Shown here one piece after another: positions 23,895 to 31,988 of a stretch of DNA of 35,556 nt (positions are counted from its first letter, which is position 1; each line of letters starts with the position of its first letter). Where the stretch lies: assembly GCF_000332055.1 (NCBI RefSeq), contig NZ_ALVZ01000168.1, positions 1-35,556 on the forward strand, read 5' to 3'. The notes under the pieces were generated by a model. It was not told the origin of the DNA. It worked only from the letters and a program-made list of their open reading frames with translations, and made no database searches. This DNA is from Xenococcus sp. PCC 7305. Its GTDB lineage: Bacteria; Cyanobacteriota; Cyanobacteriia; Cyanobacteriales; Xenococcaceae. The translations under genes and the position numbers were made by a program.

Positions 23895-24289
23895 GTTTAA
23901 ACGCAAAATTTAGGAAGGTTATTAGCTCCTCTTTTTGTCATCTATCAGTAGAAGACTTGAAACCAATTGTCCTAGCTTTATGGCATGAAGGTTACATTCC
24001 AGAACTTAGTTTGAGCGAGTTAAATGCGGAAGAATTAAGAAAAGCTGGCTATTTGATAGATCGTTTTCGTGGCTATAACTGTGTTCCTAGATCTCAAAAA
24101 CGTGAACTTGAGGGATTGGCTAGGAAGGTTGAGCAAAGTCTATCTGACATGTCGCAGGATTTAAATAATAGTAGTGTAGAAAACTTAGAACCTTTAGCTG
24201 AGAAATGGAATTTGAGCGAAGATATTTCTCATGTTATGTCCTCTTTGCTTCAATACCAGACTCGTCATTACCTTCATACATCTGCATAA
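23891..24289 (+). CDS. Unrecognised partner of the nucleotidyltransferase-like gene
   Basis: A 132-residue, predicted mainly helical soluble protein (LSVEDLKPIVLALWHEGY, then LSELNAEELRKAGYLIDRF). I do not recognise the family. It overlaps the upstream nucleotidyltransferase-like gene by 4 bases and so is made from the same transcript. By analogy with two-gene nucleotidyltransferase modules it may be the regulator, target or antitoxin partner, but nothing in the sequence decides which. Confidence 0.65.
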   Translation: MSLNAKFRKVISSSFCHLSVEDLKPIVLALWHEGYIPELSLSELNAEELRKAGYLIDRFRGYNCVPRSQKRELEGLARKVEQSLSDMSQDLNNSSVENLEPLAEKWNLSEDISHVMSSLLQYQTRHYLHTSA

Positions 24290-24489
24290 CTCATTAAATA
24301 TTTAGCCGTCGGAGTTTAGCCGATTCAATTAAGGTGAGTTTATTGTTTCCTTAACCATGAATCAAGAACTATTACATAATCCCAAAGTAGGCAAAACTCT
24401 TTTTTAAGGGATATGATATGAGATCGCTAATATGAACCATTAATCATACTCATGATAAGATAATGTTGATTACTAACTAGGTTGCTATT

Positions 24490-24711
24490 ATGTCTGATCG
24501 TATAACCATTACTTTAGAGAAAGAAATCTTTGAATTTTTAGAGTCTAAAGCTAAGGGGAATCGTAGTGCTTATATAAATAGTATTCTTAAGGCAGAAAAG
24601 CAACGTATTATTGCTGAACAAATATTTAAAGCTAATCAAGAAGAAGCTGAGGAATCTTATCAAGAAGAGTTAGCTGATTGGGATATTACCCTTAGTGATG
24701 GATTGCCCTAA
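24490..24711 (+). CDS. mazE: MazE-type antitoxin (ribbon-helix-helix-like)
   Basis: A 73-residue acidic protein. The N-terminus MSDRITITLEKEIFEFLESK, then GNRSAYINSILK, is a ribbon-helix-helix DNA-binding pattern. The acidic tail (EEAEESYQEELADWD) should wrap the toxin. Its stop overlaps the start of the mazF-type gene (TAATG). It is expected to repress its own promoter and to be cleared by proteases under stress. The 200-base gap upstream (24290-24489) holds only a TTTAGCCG-type repeated motif and no gene. Confidence 0.85.
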   Translation: MSDRITITLEKEIFEFLESKAKGNRSAYINSILKAEKQRIIAEQIFKANQEEAEESYQEELADWDITLSDGLP

Positions 24712-25046
24712 TGTCCTACAAACAATTAGAAATAAGATGGGTGGATCTAGAACCAACTAGAGGTGCAGAGACGAAGAAAAAAAGACCTTGTGTAATTATT
24801 CAGTCTGATATGGTTAATCGTGGTTCTAAAACAGTTGTCGTTGCCCCAATTTTACCTGGGCATAAAGATTGGCTTTTTGCTGTAAATATTTTTCCAAGTA
24901 AAGACAATGGATTGGATAAAGAAAGGCATATTAATCTCAAGCAATTAAGAGCGGTGGATGTTTCTAGAGTTCAAAATCTTCAGGGTAATTTAGAGAAAGA
25001 ATATTTAAAAGCTATTCAAGATTCTTTGAAAATTGTCTTCGGTTAA
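24711..25046 (+). CDS. mazF: MazF/PemK-type mRNA interferase toxin
   Basis: A 111-residue protein. IRWVDLEPTRGAETKKKRPCVIIQSD (about 8-33) is the MazF/PemK opening with the key Arg-Pro (RP), and VVVAPIL follows as in the family's SH3-like barrel. It should cut mRNA at short sequence motifs. It overlaps mazE by one base. The stop TAA (25044-25046) coincides with the break point of a truncated higB copy on the other strand, so something was joined directly to its 3' end. Confidence 0.9.
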   Translation: MSYKQLEIRWVDLEPTRGAETKKKRPCVIIQSDMVNRGSKTVVVAPILPGHKDWLFAVNIFPSKDNGLDKERHINLKQLRAVDVSRVQNLQGNLEKEYLKAIQDSLKIVFG

Positions 25047-25224
25047 TATTGAAAACAACACGGTTATTGGCAATGATACTGGCATTACGATAAAGACGTT
25101 TAATATCTGATGGACTTTGCCACTGCGCACGCGATGCTTCATAAAACCATGCTTTTAGTGATTGTTCGGAATCAGGATATTTTTCCCAAAAACTACGTAA
25201 AGTGCTGCGGGCAATTATGCGCAT
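25043..25224 (-). pseudogene. Truncated HigB (YgjN-type) toxin copy
   Basis: The first about 60 residues (MRIIARSTLRSFWEKYPDSE and on to IIANNRVVFNI) are nearly identical to the intact HigB at 27141-27434. Homology stops abruptly at the mazF stop codon, removing about 37 C-terminal residues. The frame then runs a few codons into mazF. No antitoxin gene follows. Similarity continues upstream of its start for about 45 bases, so a block of roughly 220 bases was duplicated. Confidence 0.85.
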
Positions 25225-25544
25225 AGCGTAAGATTCCGTTTCGATTTTATGTTTAGTAACCGAATAATACTACTACAGATTTTACTGGAGGCAATTCTGA
25301 TTCCTATGCCTTTAAAAAATTCCTCATCTGACGCTTGATCATTCTTGAAATGGCGCTTAGCATAGCATTTTATTCTATTTTCCCAGATTTCACGATCGCT
25401 CTTTTGAGGACTCTGAGAATAAATCGGCAATATTGATCTTAACCAAACTGAGATTGTCAGAGATAGCAAAAAAATACTAGCTAATCTTTGCTTTCTGAAG
25501 CGTTTTAGAGAAAGCTTTTTCCAGAATCTAATGGATTTAAACAC
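25215..25544 (-). CDS. Hypothetical protein with one membrane or signal segment
   Basis: A 109-residue frame. A basic N-terminus (KKLSLKRFRKQR) is followed by a hydrophobic run LASIFLLSLTISVWL (about 21-35), as in a signal anchor or signal peptide, and then a polar region with two potential Cys. The last about 15 residues overlap the duplicated DNA upstream of the truncated higB copy, so the original C-terminus was probably lost. I do not recognise the family. It could be a decayed gene. Confidence 0.4.
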   Translation of the reverse strand: MFKSIRFWKKLSLKRFRKQRLASIFLLSLTISVWLRSILPIYSQSPQKSDREIWENRIKCYAKRHFKNDQASDEEFFKGIGIRIASSKICSSIIRLLNIKSKRNLTLCA

Positions 25545-25689
25545 TGCTGATATAACTAGGTTTTGAAGAACTGCAATGACCTAATTATAGCGATCAGTCT
25601 ACTCCAAATCAAGACACGACTTAGTAACATGCTTGAAATATATCGTGGAGTAGTATTATAATATCCCAACTCAGAATTAAGAAAATTAT

Positions 25690-25926
25690 CTATAACGCAA
25701 TAGTTGATTCCTTATCAATCACAAAATCTTGACTAGAATATAGTTCAATGTGTGATTCTGAAACTTCCACTGTATCCTGATTAATTAATCCTTCTAAACT
25801 ATAACCATCTTCCTCTGTATCTGACATAGGATAATGCTCAACAATAGTTGCAACAGCACCCTTTTTAATACTAAATTCAGGAATATCTTCTTTTAATATA
25901 ACTTGTGAAAATAAGGGAAATTTCAT
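25690..25926 (-). CDS. DUF4926-type small protein
   Basis: A 78-residue protein. FPLFSQVILKEDIPEFSIKK, then GAVATIVEHYP and EDGYSLEG, follows the DUF4926 pattern. These small proteins in cyanobacteria are often found beside toxin-like genes and are suspected antitoxins, though function is not established. No partner toxin is visible on either side, so it may be an orphan. An AGGAG-type ribosome site lies before the ATG (seen as ACTCCTT at 25934-25940 on the plus strand). Confidence 0.75.
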   Translation of the reverse strand: MKFPLFSQVILKEDIPEFSIKKGAVATIVEHYPMSDTEEDGYSLEGLINQDTVEVSESHIELYSSQDFVIDKESTIAL

Positions 25927-26094
25927 TTTTTATTACTCCTTATCGGGAAACAAAGTAACAAATCTTGTATTGCGATCGCGCTTCATTCCAAATTGCCTTT
26001 ACTTTTAGCTTAATGCGATCGGGTGAAGCCTGGCACTTCGCGATCGCATTTAAATATAATATAATACTAAATATATAGCTTTCTTGCAAAATCT

Positions 26095-26325
26095 ATGGAT
26101 GCTAGTCAAACACAAAAAACATCAAGCTTTCAAAATGCCATTGCAGCGGTAGAAGCATTATCAACAGAAGAACAAACCTTACTGATACAGATTATTCAAG
26201 AACGCTTACAACAAAAGCAAAATAAACAAGTAGCATCAGATATTAAAGATACTAAAGGCTTTCAGGCATATTTAGCATCGAAACAAAAACGTTTTGAGGT
26301 TTATAAAAATCTTGCAGATTCCTGA
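26095..26325 (+). CDS. Putative antitoxin paired with Fic/Doc toxin
   Basis: A 76-residue protein. The core FQNAIAAVEALSTEEQTLLIQIIQERLQQKQ resembles the small helical addiction-module proteins (AVEALPxxxQxxLxxIIxxRL type) common in cyanobacteria, usually next to RelE or PIN toxins. Here the downstream gene overlaps it and encodes a Doc-like protein. It is not a recognisable Phd. Function as the antitoxin is inferred from the overlap. The variable C-terminus (GFQAYLASKQKRFEVYKNL) could be the toxin-binding part. Confidence 0.7.
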   Translation: MDASQTQKTSSFQNAIAAVEALSTEEQTLLIQIIQERLQQKQNKQVASDIKDTKGFQAYLASKQKRFEVYKNLADS

Positions 26326-26704
26326 ATTTATAGATATTGAATTAGCCATTGCTATTCATGATGATTTAATCGATACCTTTGGTGGAAGTTTAGGAATAAG
26401 AGATCTTGGTTTGTTGGAATCAGCTCTTGCTCAACCTCAAGCTTCTTTTTTCGGTACTTTGTTACACAAAAATATAGAAGAACAAGCTGCTGCCTATCTT
26501 TATCATATTTGCAAAAACCATCCTTTTGTCGATGGAAACAAACGGACAGCTTTGGCTGCAATGGAAGCTTTTTTAGGAATAAATGGCTGGGAATTAAATA
26601 TTTCCAATCAAGATTTAGAAAATCTAGTATTAGATGTTGCGAATGATAGATTAGACAAATCAAGTGTCACTGAGATAATCAAAGAGCATTTGATTCAAAC
26701 TTGA
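26294..26704 (+). CDS. doc: Fic/Doc-family toxin (death-on-curing)
   Basis: Up to 136 residues. The Fic motif HPFVDGNKRTA (about residues 75-85) is intact, with catalytic His, Asp, Asn, Lys and Arg. The N-terminal IHDDLIDTFGGSLGIRDLGLLESAL is typical of Doc. Doc inactivates EF-Tu by phosphorylation. No ATG is available: the frame opens at TTG 26294, and a second TTG at 26312 (LQIPEFIDIE) agrees better with family start positions and sits 14 bases after a GAGG. It overlaps the upstream small gene either way, so the two are co-translated. Confidence 0.88.
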   Translation: MRFIKILQIPEFIDIELAIAIHDDLIDTFGGSLGIRDLGLLESALAQPQASFFGTLLHKNIEEQAAAYLYHICKNHPFVDGNKRTALAAMEAFLGINGWELNISNQDLENLVLDVANDRLDKSSVTEIIKEHLIQT

Positions 26705-26750
26705 TATTGTAACTAAATGAACAGAAAAAAATTAGCGATCGCGATTTCTA

Positions 26751-27128
26751 TCACGTAGAAGTTGTTGTTAATGAATAAGGTTTAATCAATATTTCTGCTG
26801 GAATTCCTAAATTTTGGTTTAAACGACGAATAATATCCAAAGTTAAAGGTTGTTGTTTGTTTAAAATTACCGTTACTTGTTCTTCAGTACCAATAATGGC
26901 TTCCAAATCTCGCTCAGATAATCCACGAGTTTCTAAGTAATAGAATATTGCAGAAATAGCATCTGGGGCTTCAATTGGATAATGTTTTTGTTCGTAAGCT
27001 TCGACTAATGTAGTTAGAATATCCAGATAATCGCACTCTGGAGAATTGGGTTCCGCATCAAAAAGTTTTTCGATTTGTTTAAGAGCATCTTGATAATCTA
27101 GTTCAGTTTTAATTGGGCGTAATTTCAT
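26751..27128 (-). CDS. higA: HigA (YgjM-type) antitoxin
   Basis: A 125-residue protein. The N-terminal helical part (TELDYQDALKQIEKLFD) carries the toxin-binding role. The C-terminal helix-turn-helix runs from about 75 (LSERDLEAIIGTEEQVTVIL, then LTLDIIRRLNQNLGIPAEIL). It matches E. coli HigA in layout. It follows the toxin gene by 12 bases in the toxin-first order of this family and probably represses the promoter before higB. Confidence 0.88.
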   Translation of the reverse strand: MKLRPIKTELDYQDALKQIEKLFDAEPNSPECDYLDILTTLVEAYEQKHYPIEAPDAISAIFYYLETRGLSERDLEAIIGTEEQVTVILNKQQPLTLDIIRRLNQNLGIPAEILIKPYSLTTTST

Positions 27129-27140
27129 AGCTATAATTTT

Positions 27141-27434
27141 CTAAATAGTTGTTGCATCTATTTTGTCGTATTCTTTGTGAGTTCCAAGAAAGCGAATAAA
27201 GATAATACTAATATCATATCTAACATGAACAATTAAGCGATAATCATTTCCTTTAATATTAAAAACAACGCGGTTGTTGGCAATAATACTCGCATTCCGA
27301 TAAAGTCGTTTAATATCCGATGGACTTTGCCACTGTACGCGTGATGCTTCATAAAACCATGATTTTAAAGATTGTTCGGAGTCAGGATATTTTCCCCAAA
27401 AACTGCGTAAAGTACTACGGACAATAATTCGCAT
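27141..27434 (-). CDS. higB: HigB (YgjN-type) mRNA interferase toxin, intact copy
   Basis: A 97-residue RelE-like toxin. The layout MRIIVRSTLRSFWGKYPDSE, FYEASRVQWQSPSDIKRLY, NNRVVFNIKGNDYRLIVHVRY and FLGTHKEYDKIDATTI matches E. coli HigB, including the final THKEYD. It cuts ribosome-bound mRNA. It is intact, unlike the copy at 25043-25224, and is followed by its antitoxin. The presence of both copies in one orientation suggests a local duplication. Confidence 0.9.
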   Translation of the reverse strand: MRIIVRSTLRSFWGKYPDSEQSLKSWFYEASRVQWQSPSDIKRLYRNASIIANNRVVFNIKGNDYRLIVHVRYDISIIFIRFLGTHKEYDKIDATTI

Positions 27435-27651
27435 AAAGTCAGATTACGTTTCTATTTTTAATTGATAGTATTCTTTAGTTATTGATGGGTTTACGACTTC
27501 GACTTTACCCATATCCCCAAATTAAAGATTAATTGTAAAGTACATAGAGAAAAATACTTTGATCTTCACAGGGCCTATAAGCTAAAGATAAACTTAATTT
27601 ATTTCAATATAAAATAACCTCAAAGTTGAATTGGATCTTGCTTTTGTTATA

Positions 27652-27657
27652 TATAAT
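27652..27657 (+). promoter_or_regulatory. Candidate -10 element of the RTX protein gene
   Basis: A perfect TATAAT lies 45 bases before the ATG at 27703. Possible -35 elements (TTGAAT, TTGGAT) are at imperfect spacing. The remaining part of 27435-27702 is AT-rich with no gene. Confidence 0.35.
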
Positions 27658-27702
27658 ACGTCTCAAGACTAAAGCAAAATTCTATAAATTCTGAAATGAG
27701 CA

Positions 27703-30700
27703 ATGGATAATCAAATCTCTTTTAAAGCAGGAAAATTTTTTCAGATAGATAACTTTTTTGCGACTACCGCAGATCTTAATAGTGACGGAATCGCAGATCA
27801 AGTAGTGATCACTGATAATACTGTTTCCATTGCCATTGGTCAGAATGATGGTACGTTTGCTAATACCTTTAATTACGCTGTCGGAAGATTTCCCCAAGAA
27901 GTTACCATTGCAGATTTTGATAATAACGGTAGCTTAGACATTGCAGTTGCCAATAGTTTTTTTGATGAAGATGTTTCTTTGCTTTTAGGAAATGGTGATG
28001 GTACTTTTGTGGGGGCGCAGACCTTTCCTATTATTAGTACTGACCAGAGAATTGATCTAGACTTTCTCGTCACAGCAGATTTCAATAATGATGGGATTGT
28101 TGATGTCGCCACCCAAAATCCGAGTTTTAACTTTTTCTCTGGAGAATTTTTTCCTGGTTTCGCCTCAGTATTGATCGGGAATGGTGATGGCACTTTTGCT
28201 GAACCCGTGCAATTCCCCGTCGAAAATTCAGAATCAGTGATTACTGTTGGTGATTTTAATAACGATGGCAATGTAGATTTGGCAACGGGAGATAATGGAT
28301 TAGAGTCAGGGAAGATATCCGTTCTATTTGGCAATGGAGATGGTACTTTTGCTACTCCCATTGATACCACAATAAATAGTAGTCTATATCCTAGTGGGCT
28401 TACCACAGCAGATTTTAACGGTGATGGATTTGATGATCTCGTCTTTGCTGATTATAGTGGCTATTTTTACGATCCGATATATTTCCCCACGGGGAATGGT
28501 TCTTCGAGTGGGTTTAGTAATCGCGATCGCGTCGGGATTTTATTAAGCAATGGAGATGGCACATTTGCCGAACCGCAGAATCTTAAAGTACTTGTTGGGC
28601 CTAAAGATCCCACAATAGGAGACTTTAACGGCGATGGTGTTTTAGATATTGCTGTTGGTAACTATGCTTTACCCTACGGCAGTATTGTTCCTAGTACAGT
28701 TTCCATTTTGCTCGGAAATGGCGATGGCAGTTTTGCAGATAGCGTCGAATATGATGTGGGAGAACGTCCTAATGAAATTGCGATAGGAGATTTTAATGGG
28801 GATGGTGTTAGCGATCTAGCAGTGGCCAATGTAGGCTCTAATTTTATCTCTGTTTTAGAGGGAAATAATGATGGCACTTTTAACGCAGCAAAGAACATCC
28901 CGATTAGCGAAGAGCCCTATGGCGGAGCTTACAACGTCAGTGTGGAAGATATTGACGGTGATGGCATTAACGATTTAGTAGTTGGTACTACTAGCAGTGA
29001 AGTGGTGGTATTACAAGGTGAAGGAAATAGTAATTTTTCTCTTAGTCAAACTGCTAATACGGGTGCTTTTCTCTCTTCAACTTTTACTACCGCAGATTTG
29101 GATAACGATGGCAATCCCGATGTCTTAGGAATTAGAGATCGCGATCTGGTTGTTTTAAACAATGATGGCAATGGGAATTTAGAAGCTACAAAAACTATAG
29201 AAGTGCCAGGCTATGATAGTTACTCTTTGGCTAGCGGTGATTTTAACGGTGATGGTATTGCCGATTTTGCCGTGGCTGATGGGGGAGTTTCGATTCTGAT
29301 TTCTAATGGAGATGGTAGTTTTACTGATTCCGTAGTTGACGACATTACTAATACTAGAGAAATTGCTACTACTGATATTAACCGTGATGGCGTTCTGGAT
29401 TTAGTTGTCACCAATGATAATGTCACTACTCTTTTAGGTAATGGGGATGGTAGTTTTGCTAATCCAGTAACTTATGAGGTTGATACTCCTTCTGTTGTAG
29501 CTGTTGAAGATCTCAACCAAGATGGTATTGTCGATATAGTCACGGGAACTACTGTTGGTTCTCAACAAGATGCCGTGTCCGTATTGCTCGGAAAGGCAGA
29601 TGGCACCTTTGAAGATGCGGTAAATTACAACACAAGTTTTCTTTATGAAAGTAGATTTGAGCCTAATACACCTCCGTTAGAAATCAAACTGGAAGATTTT
29701 GATGGTGATGGCTTAGTTGATATTGCCACAGGAAATATTAGTAGCAGTAATGTGGTGGTACTTGCTGGAAATGGGGATGGAACCTTTGTTGATACTCCTG
29801 CAATAGACGATGAATCTGATAATTTTAGTTTACTGGTAGATCTTAATAATGATGGCAATCTTGATTTGCTGGGAAATCGTTTACAGAGATTAGGCAATGG
29901 TGATGGAACTTTCGGAGAGGTATCAGAATTTTCTGAATATTCTTATCGACAATATAATGTTACTTCTGCAGATTTTAATGGTGATGGGGTAGACGACCTG
30001 GTTGTTAATAATTCAAGGTTAGTTTTTGGTTACGGTTTTCGCATTGAAGATAATATTTCTGTTTTATTAAACGATGGCACAGGTACCTTTGATGTTCAAG
30101 TTTCTTTAACTAGTAGTAATGAAAACTCTGTGGTGAAGAAAGGAGATTTTAATGGGGATGGATTTGTTGATCTTGCCATTTCTAATGATTTATTTACCTC
30201 TGGCTTTAATGATTATTACTATCGAGAATTAGATAGCTCTCGGGTATCAGTATTATTAAGTAACAATAATGGTACTTTCAGTGATGCAATTAATACTGAG
30301 ATTACCATAAATAATTCTATTTTAGCCGCAACAGATTTGGATAATAATGGAATCGATGACATTATTACGAAAGAAGCTCTACAGTTTGGCAATGGGGATG
30401 GAACTTTTGCTAATCCAATTCCGTTAGATGCAACCTTAGCAGAAGCAATAGAATCGTCTGATAGTTATAGTAGTTCTGTTATTATTCCGGAAGATTTTAA
30501 TGGTGATGGCAATATCGATTTAGCAACCGCAGTTATTAGTTATGAGAATAATAAGGTATCTATTGTTTTAGGAAATGGCGATGGCACATTTGAGCCAGGA
30601 GGAGAATTAATTTCAGGTTTTGATATCACGGATATCGATGTTAGTGATTATGACGGTGATGGGATTGCAGATATTGCTGCTGCTAATAGCATAGAGAATA

Positions 30701-31842
30701 GTGTTTCTGTATTTGCTGGCAATGGTGATGGTACGTTCCAAGATGTGGTTAAGTTTGCCACAGGACGCAATCCGAGCAATCTAATTTCTGGTGATTTAGA
30801 TAATAATGGCAATAATGATTTGTTGGCAGTTAATGATTTTTCAGACGATATTTCAATTCTGCTAAATGATAATGAAACTAGCATTCCTGTTAACGTTCCT
30901 CCTGTTGCTGTAGCAGATAACTTTACCATCAACGAAAATCAAATTGCCACGGGTAATGTTTTAAATAATGATACTGATGCTGATGGAGATACCTTAACGG
31001 TGACAGCAATTAATGGCAATAGTAATAATATTGGTCAGCAAATTACTTTACCTAGTGGAGTCCTACTTGCTCTCAACAGTAATGGCACCTTTAGTTATGA
31101 TCCCAATTCAGTTTTTGATGACCTTAATACTGGAGAAACTGCCACAGATAACTTTACCTACACAATCTCTGACGGCAATGGTGGCACTGATATGGCTACA
31201 GTGAGAATTACCATTAATGGTCTGGGTGATAATAGCGAAATTATTACAGGAACTACAGGAAACGATACGCTCTTTGGGACAGCAGGAAATGATGTCTTCC
31301 AGAGTTTAGCAGGCAGCGATCGCATCTTTGGTTTAGCCGGTAATGATTTCATTCAAGATGATATTGGGTTTGACACTATCTTCGGTGGCAATGGCAGAGA
31401 TACAATTATCGGCGGCCGAGGCAATGACGTTTTAAGAGGCAATGCGGGTAACGATATTGTAGAGGGGAGTTCCGGATGGGACACTCTCTTTGGTAACAAT
31501 AATAATGACACTCTCTTCGGTGGTTTAGGTAATGATGAATTGCGAGGAGATAATGGTAATGATTTTCTTGATGGTGGGAAAGGAGAGGATCTTATTTTCG
31601 GTGGCCGAGGTGCGGATCAGTTTGTTCTCAGAGCTGGTGATGGGACAGATAGAATCGTTGATTATCGCGATGGTTTGGATAAATTTGTGCTTACTGGTGG
31701 CTTAGAATTTAGCGATCTTAGAACAGTACAAAATATTAATAATACGCAAATACAAGTAATAGCAACAGGAGAAGTTTTAGCGAATCTTAATTCTGTGACG
31801 GCTAACTTCTTAAATCAAGATGACTTTATTGTTGAAAGTTAG
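27703..31842 (+). CDS. Giant FG-GAP/VCBS repeat protein with cadherin-like and RTX domains
   Basis: 1379 residues, strongly acidic, no N-terminal signal. Residues 1 to about 1060 contain about 19 degenerate repeats with DFNGDGxxDLxVAN and LLGNGDGTFxxP motifs, the FG-GAP/VCBS calcium-binding blades of beta-propellers. About 1064-1175 is a cadherin-like domain (VPPVAVADNFTINEN, NVLNNDTDADGD, FTYTISDGNGG). About 1183-1320 is a run of about 13 RTX nonapeptides (GTTGNDTLF, GNAGNDIVE and similar), followed by an aliphatic C-terminus, the usual type I secretion signal. It should be exported in one step through an ABC/HlyD/TolC system and fold with calcium outside, perhaps as an adhesin or surface protein. 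No secretion genes adjoin it. Confidence 0.93.
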   Translation: MDNQISFKAGKFFQIDNFFATTADLNSDGIADQVVITDNTVSIAIGQNDGTFANTFNYAVGRFPQEVTIADFDNNGSLDIAVANSFFDEDVSLLLGNGDGTFVGAQTFPIISTDQRIDLDFLVTADFNNDGIVDVATQNPSFNFFSGEFFPGFASVLIGNGDGTFAEPVQFPVENSESVITVGDFNNDGNVDLATGDNGLESGKISVLFGNGDGTFATPIDTTINSSLYPSGLTTADFNGDGFDDLVFADYSGYFYDPIYFPTGNGSSSGFSNRDRVGILLSNGDGTFAEPQNLKVLVGPKDPTIGDFNGDGVLDIAVGNYALPYGSIVPSTVSILLGNGDGSFADSVEYDVGERPNEIAIGDFNGDGVSDLAVANVGSNFISVLEGNNDGTFNAAKNIPISEEPYGGAYNVSVEDIDGDGINDLVVGTTSSEVVVLQGEGNSNFSLSQTANTGAFLSSTFTTADLDNDGNPDVLGIRDRDLVVLNNDGNGNLEATKTIEVPGYDSYSLASGDFNGDGIADFAVADGGVSILISNGDGSFTDSVVDDITNTREIATTDINRDGVLDLVVTNDNVTTLLGNGDGSFANPVTYEVDTPSVVAVEDLNQDGIVDIVTGTTVGSQQDAVSVLLGKADGTFEDAVNYNTSFLYESRFEPNTPPLEIKLEDFDGDGLVDIATGNISSSNVVVLAGNGDGTFVDTPAIDDESDNFSLLVDLNNDGNLDLLGNRLQRLGNGDGTFGEVSEFSEYSYRQYNVTSADFNGDGVDDLVVNNSRLVFGYGFRIEDNISVLLNDGTGTFDVQVSLTSSNENSVVKKGDFNGDGFVDLAISNDLFTSGFNDYYYRELDSSRVSVLLSNNNGTFSDAINTEITINNSILAATDLDNNGIDDIITKEALQFGNGDGTFANPIPLDATLAEAIESSDSYSSSVIIPEDFNGDGNIDLATAVISYENNKVSIVLGNGDGTFEPGGELISGFDITDIDVSDYDGDGIADIAAANSIENSVSVFAGNGDGTFQDVVKFATGRNPSNLISGDLDNNGNNDLLAVNDFSDDISILLNDNETSIPVNVPPVAVADNFTINENQIATGNVLNNDTDADGDTLTVTAINGNSNNIGQQITLPSGVLLALNSNGTFSYDPNSVFDDLNTGETATDNFTYTISDGNGGTDMATVRITINGLGDNSEIITGTTGNDTLFGTAGNDVFQSLAGSDRIFGLAGNDFIQDDIGFDTIFGGNGRDTIIGGRGNDVLRGNAGNDIVEGSSGWDTLFGNNNNDTLFGGLGNDELRGDNGNDFLDGGKGEDLIFGGRGADQFVLRAGDGTDRIVDYRDGLDKFVLTGGLEFSDLRTVQNINNTQIQVIATGEVLANLNSVTANFLNQDDFIVES

Positions 31843-31855
31843 CAATAAAAAATTT

Positions 31856-31890
31856 TTAACCTAAAACCTACCACCTAAAACCTAACACCA
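31856..31890 (+). repeat. STRR heptamers, AAAACCT family, five units
   Basis: Tandem 7-mers TTAACCT, AAAACCT, ACCACCT, AAAACCT and AACACCA follow the RTX gene. The same family recurs in the same orientation at 32875-32909, on the far side of the nitroreductase gene. Confidence 0.75.
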
Positions 31891-31988
31891 GTCCTGACTA
31901 GACCATGAATTACTAAGTTGTGTTCTCTTTCACACTCACTAATTTTGTGTATATTTGTAAAGGCAGTAAACTTTCGTAACTTCGTATT

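Noticed and set aside
25971-26055. Cluster of HIP1 octamers as a possible regulatory site
   Set aside because: HIP1 is abundant throughout this genome type, and a local cluster alone does not support a regulatory claim.
27873-31352. Several long minus-strand open frames opposite the RTX gene
   Set aside because: They are Ser/Pro/Lys-rich antisense readings of the repeated GGNGATGG codons and resemble no protein family.
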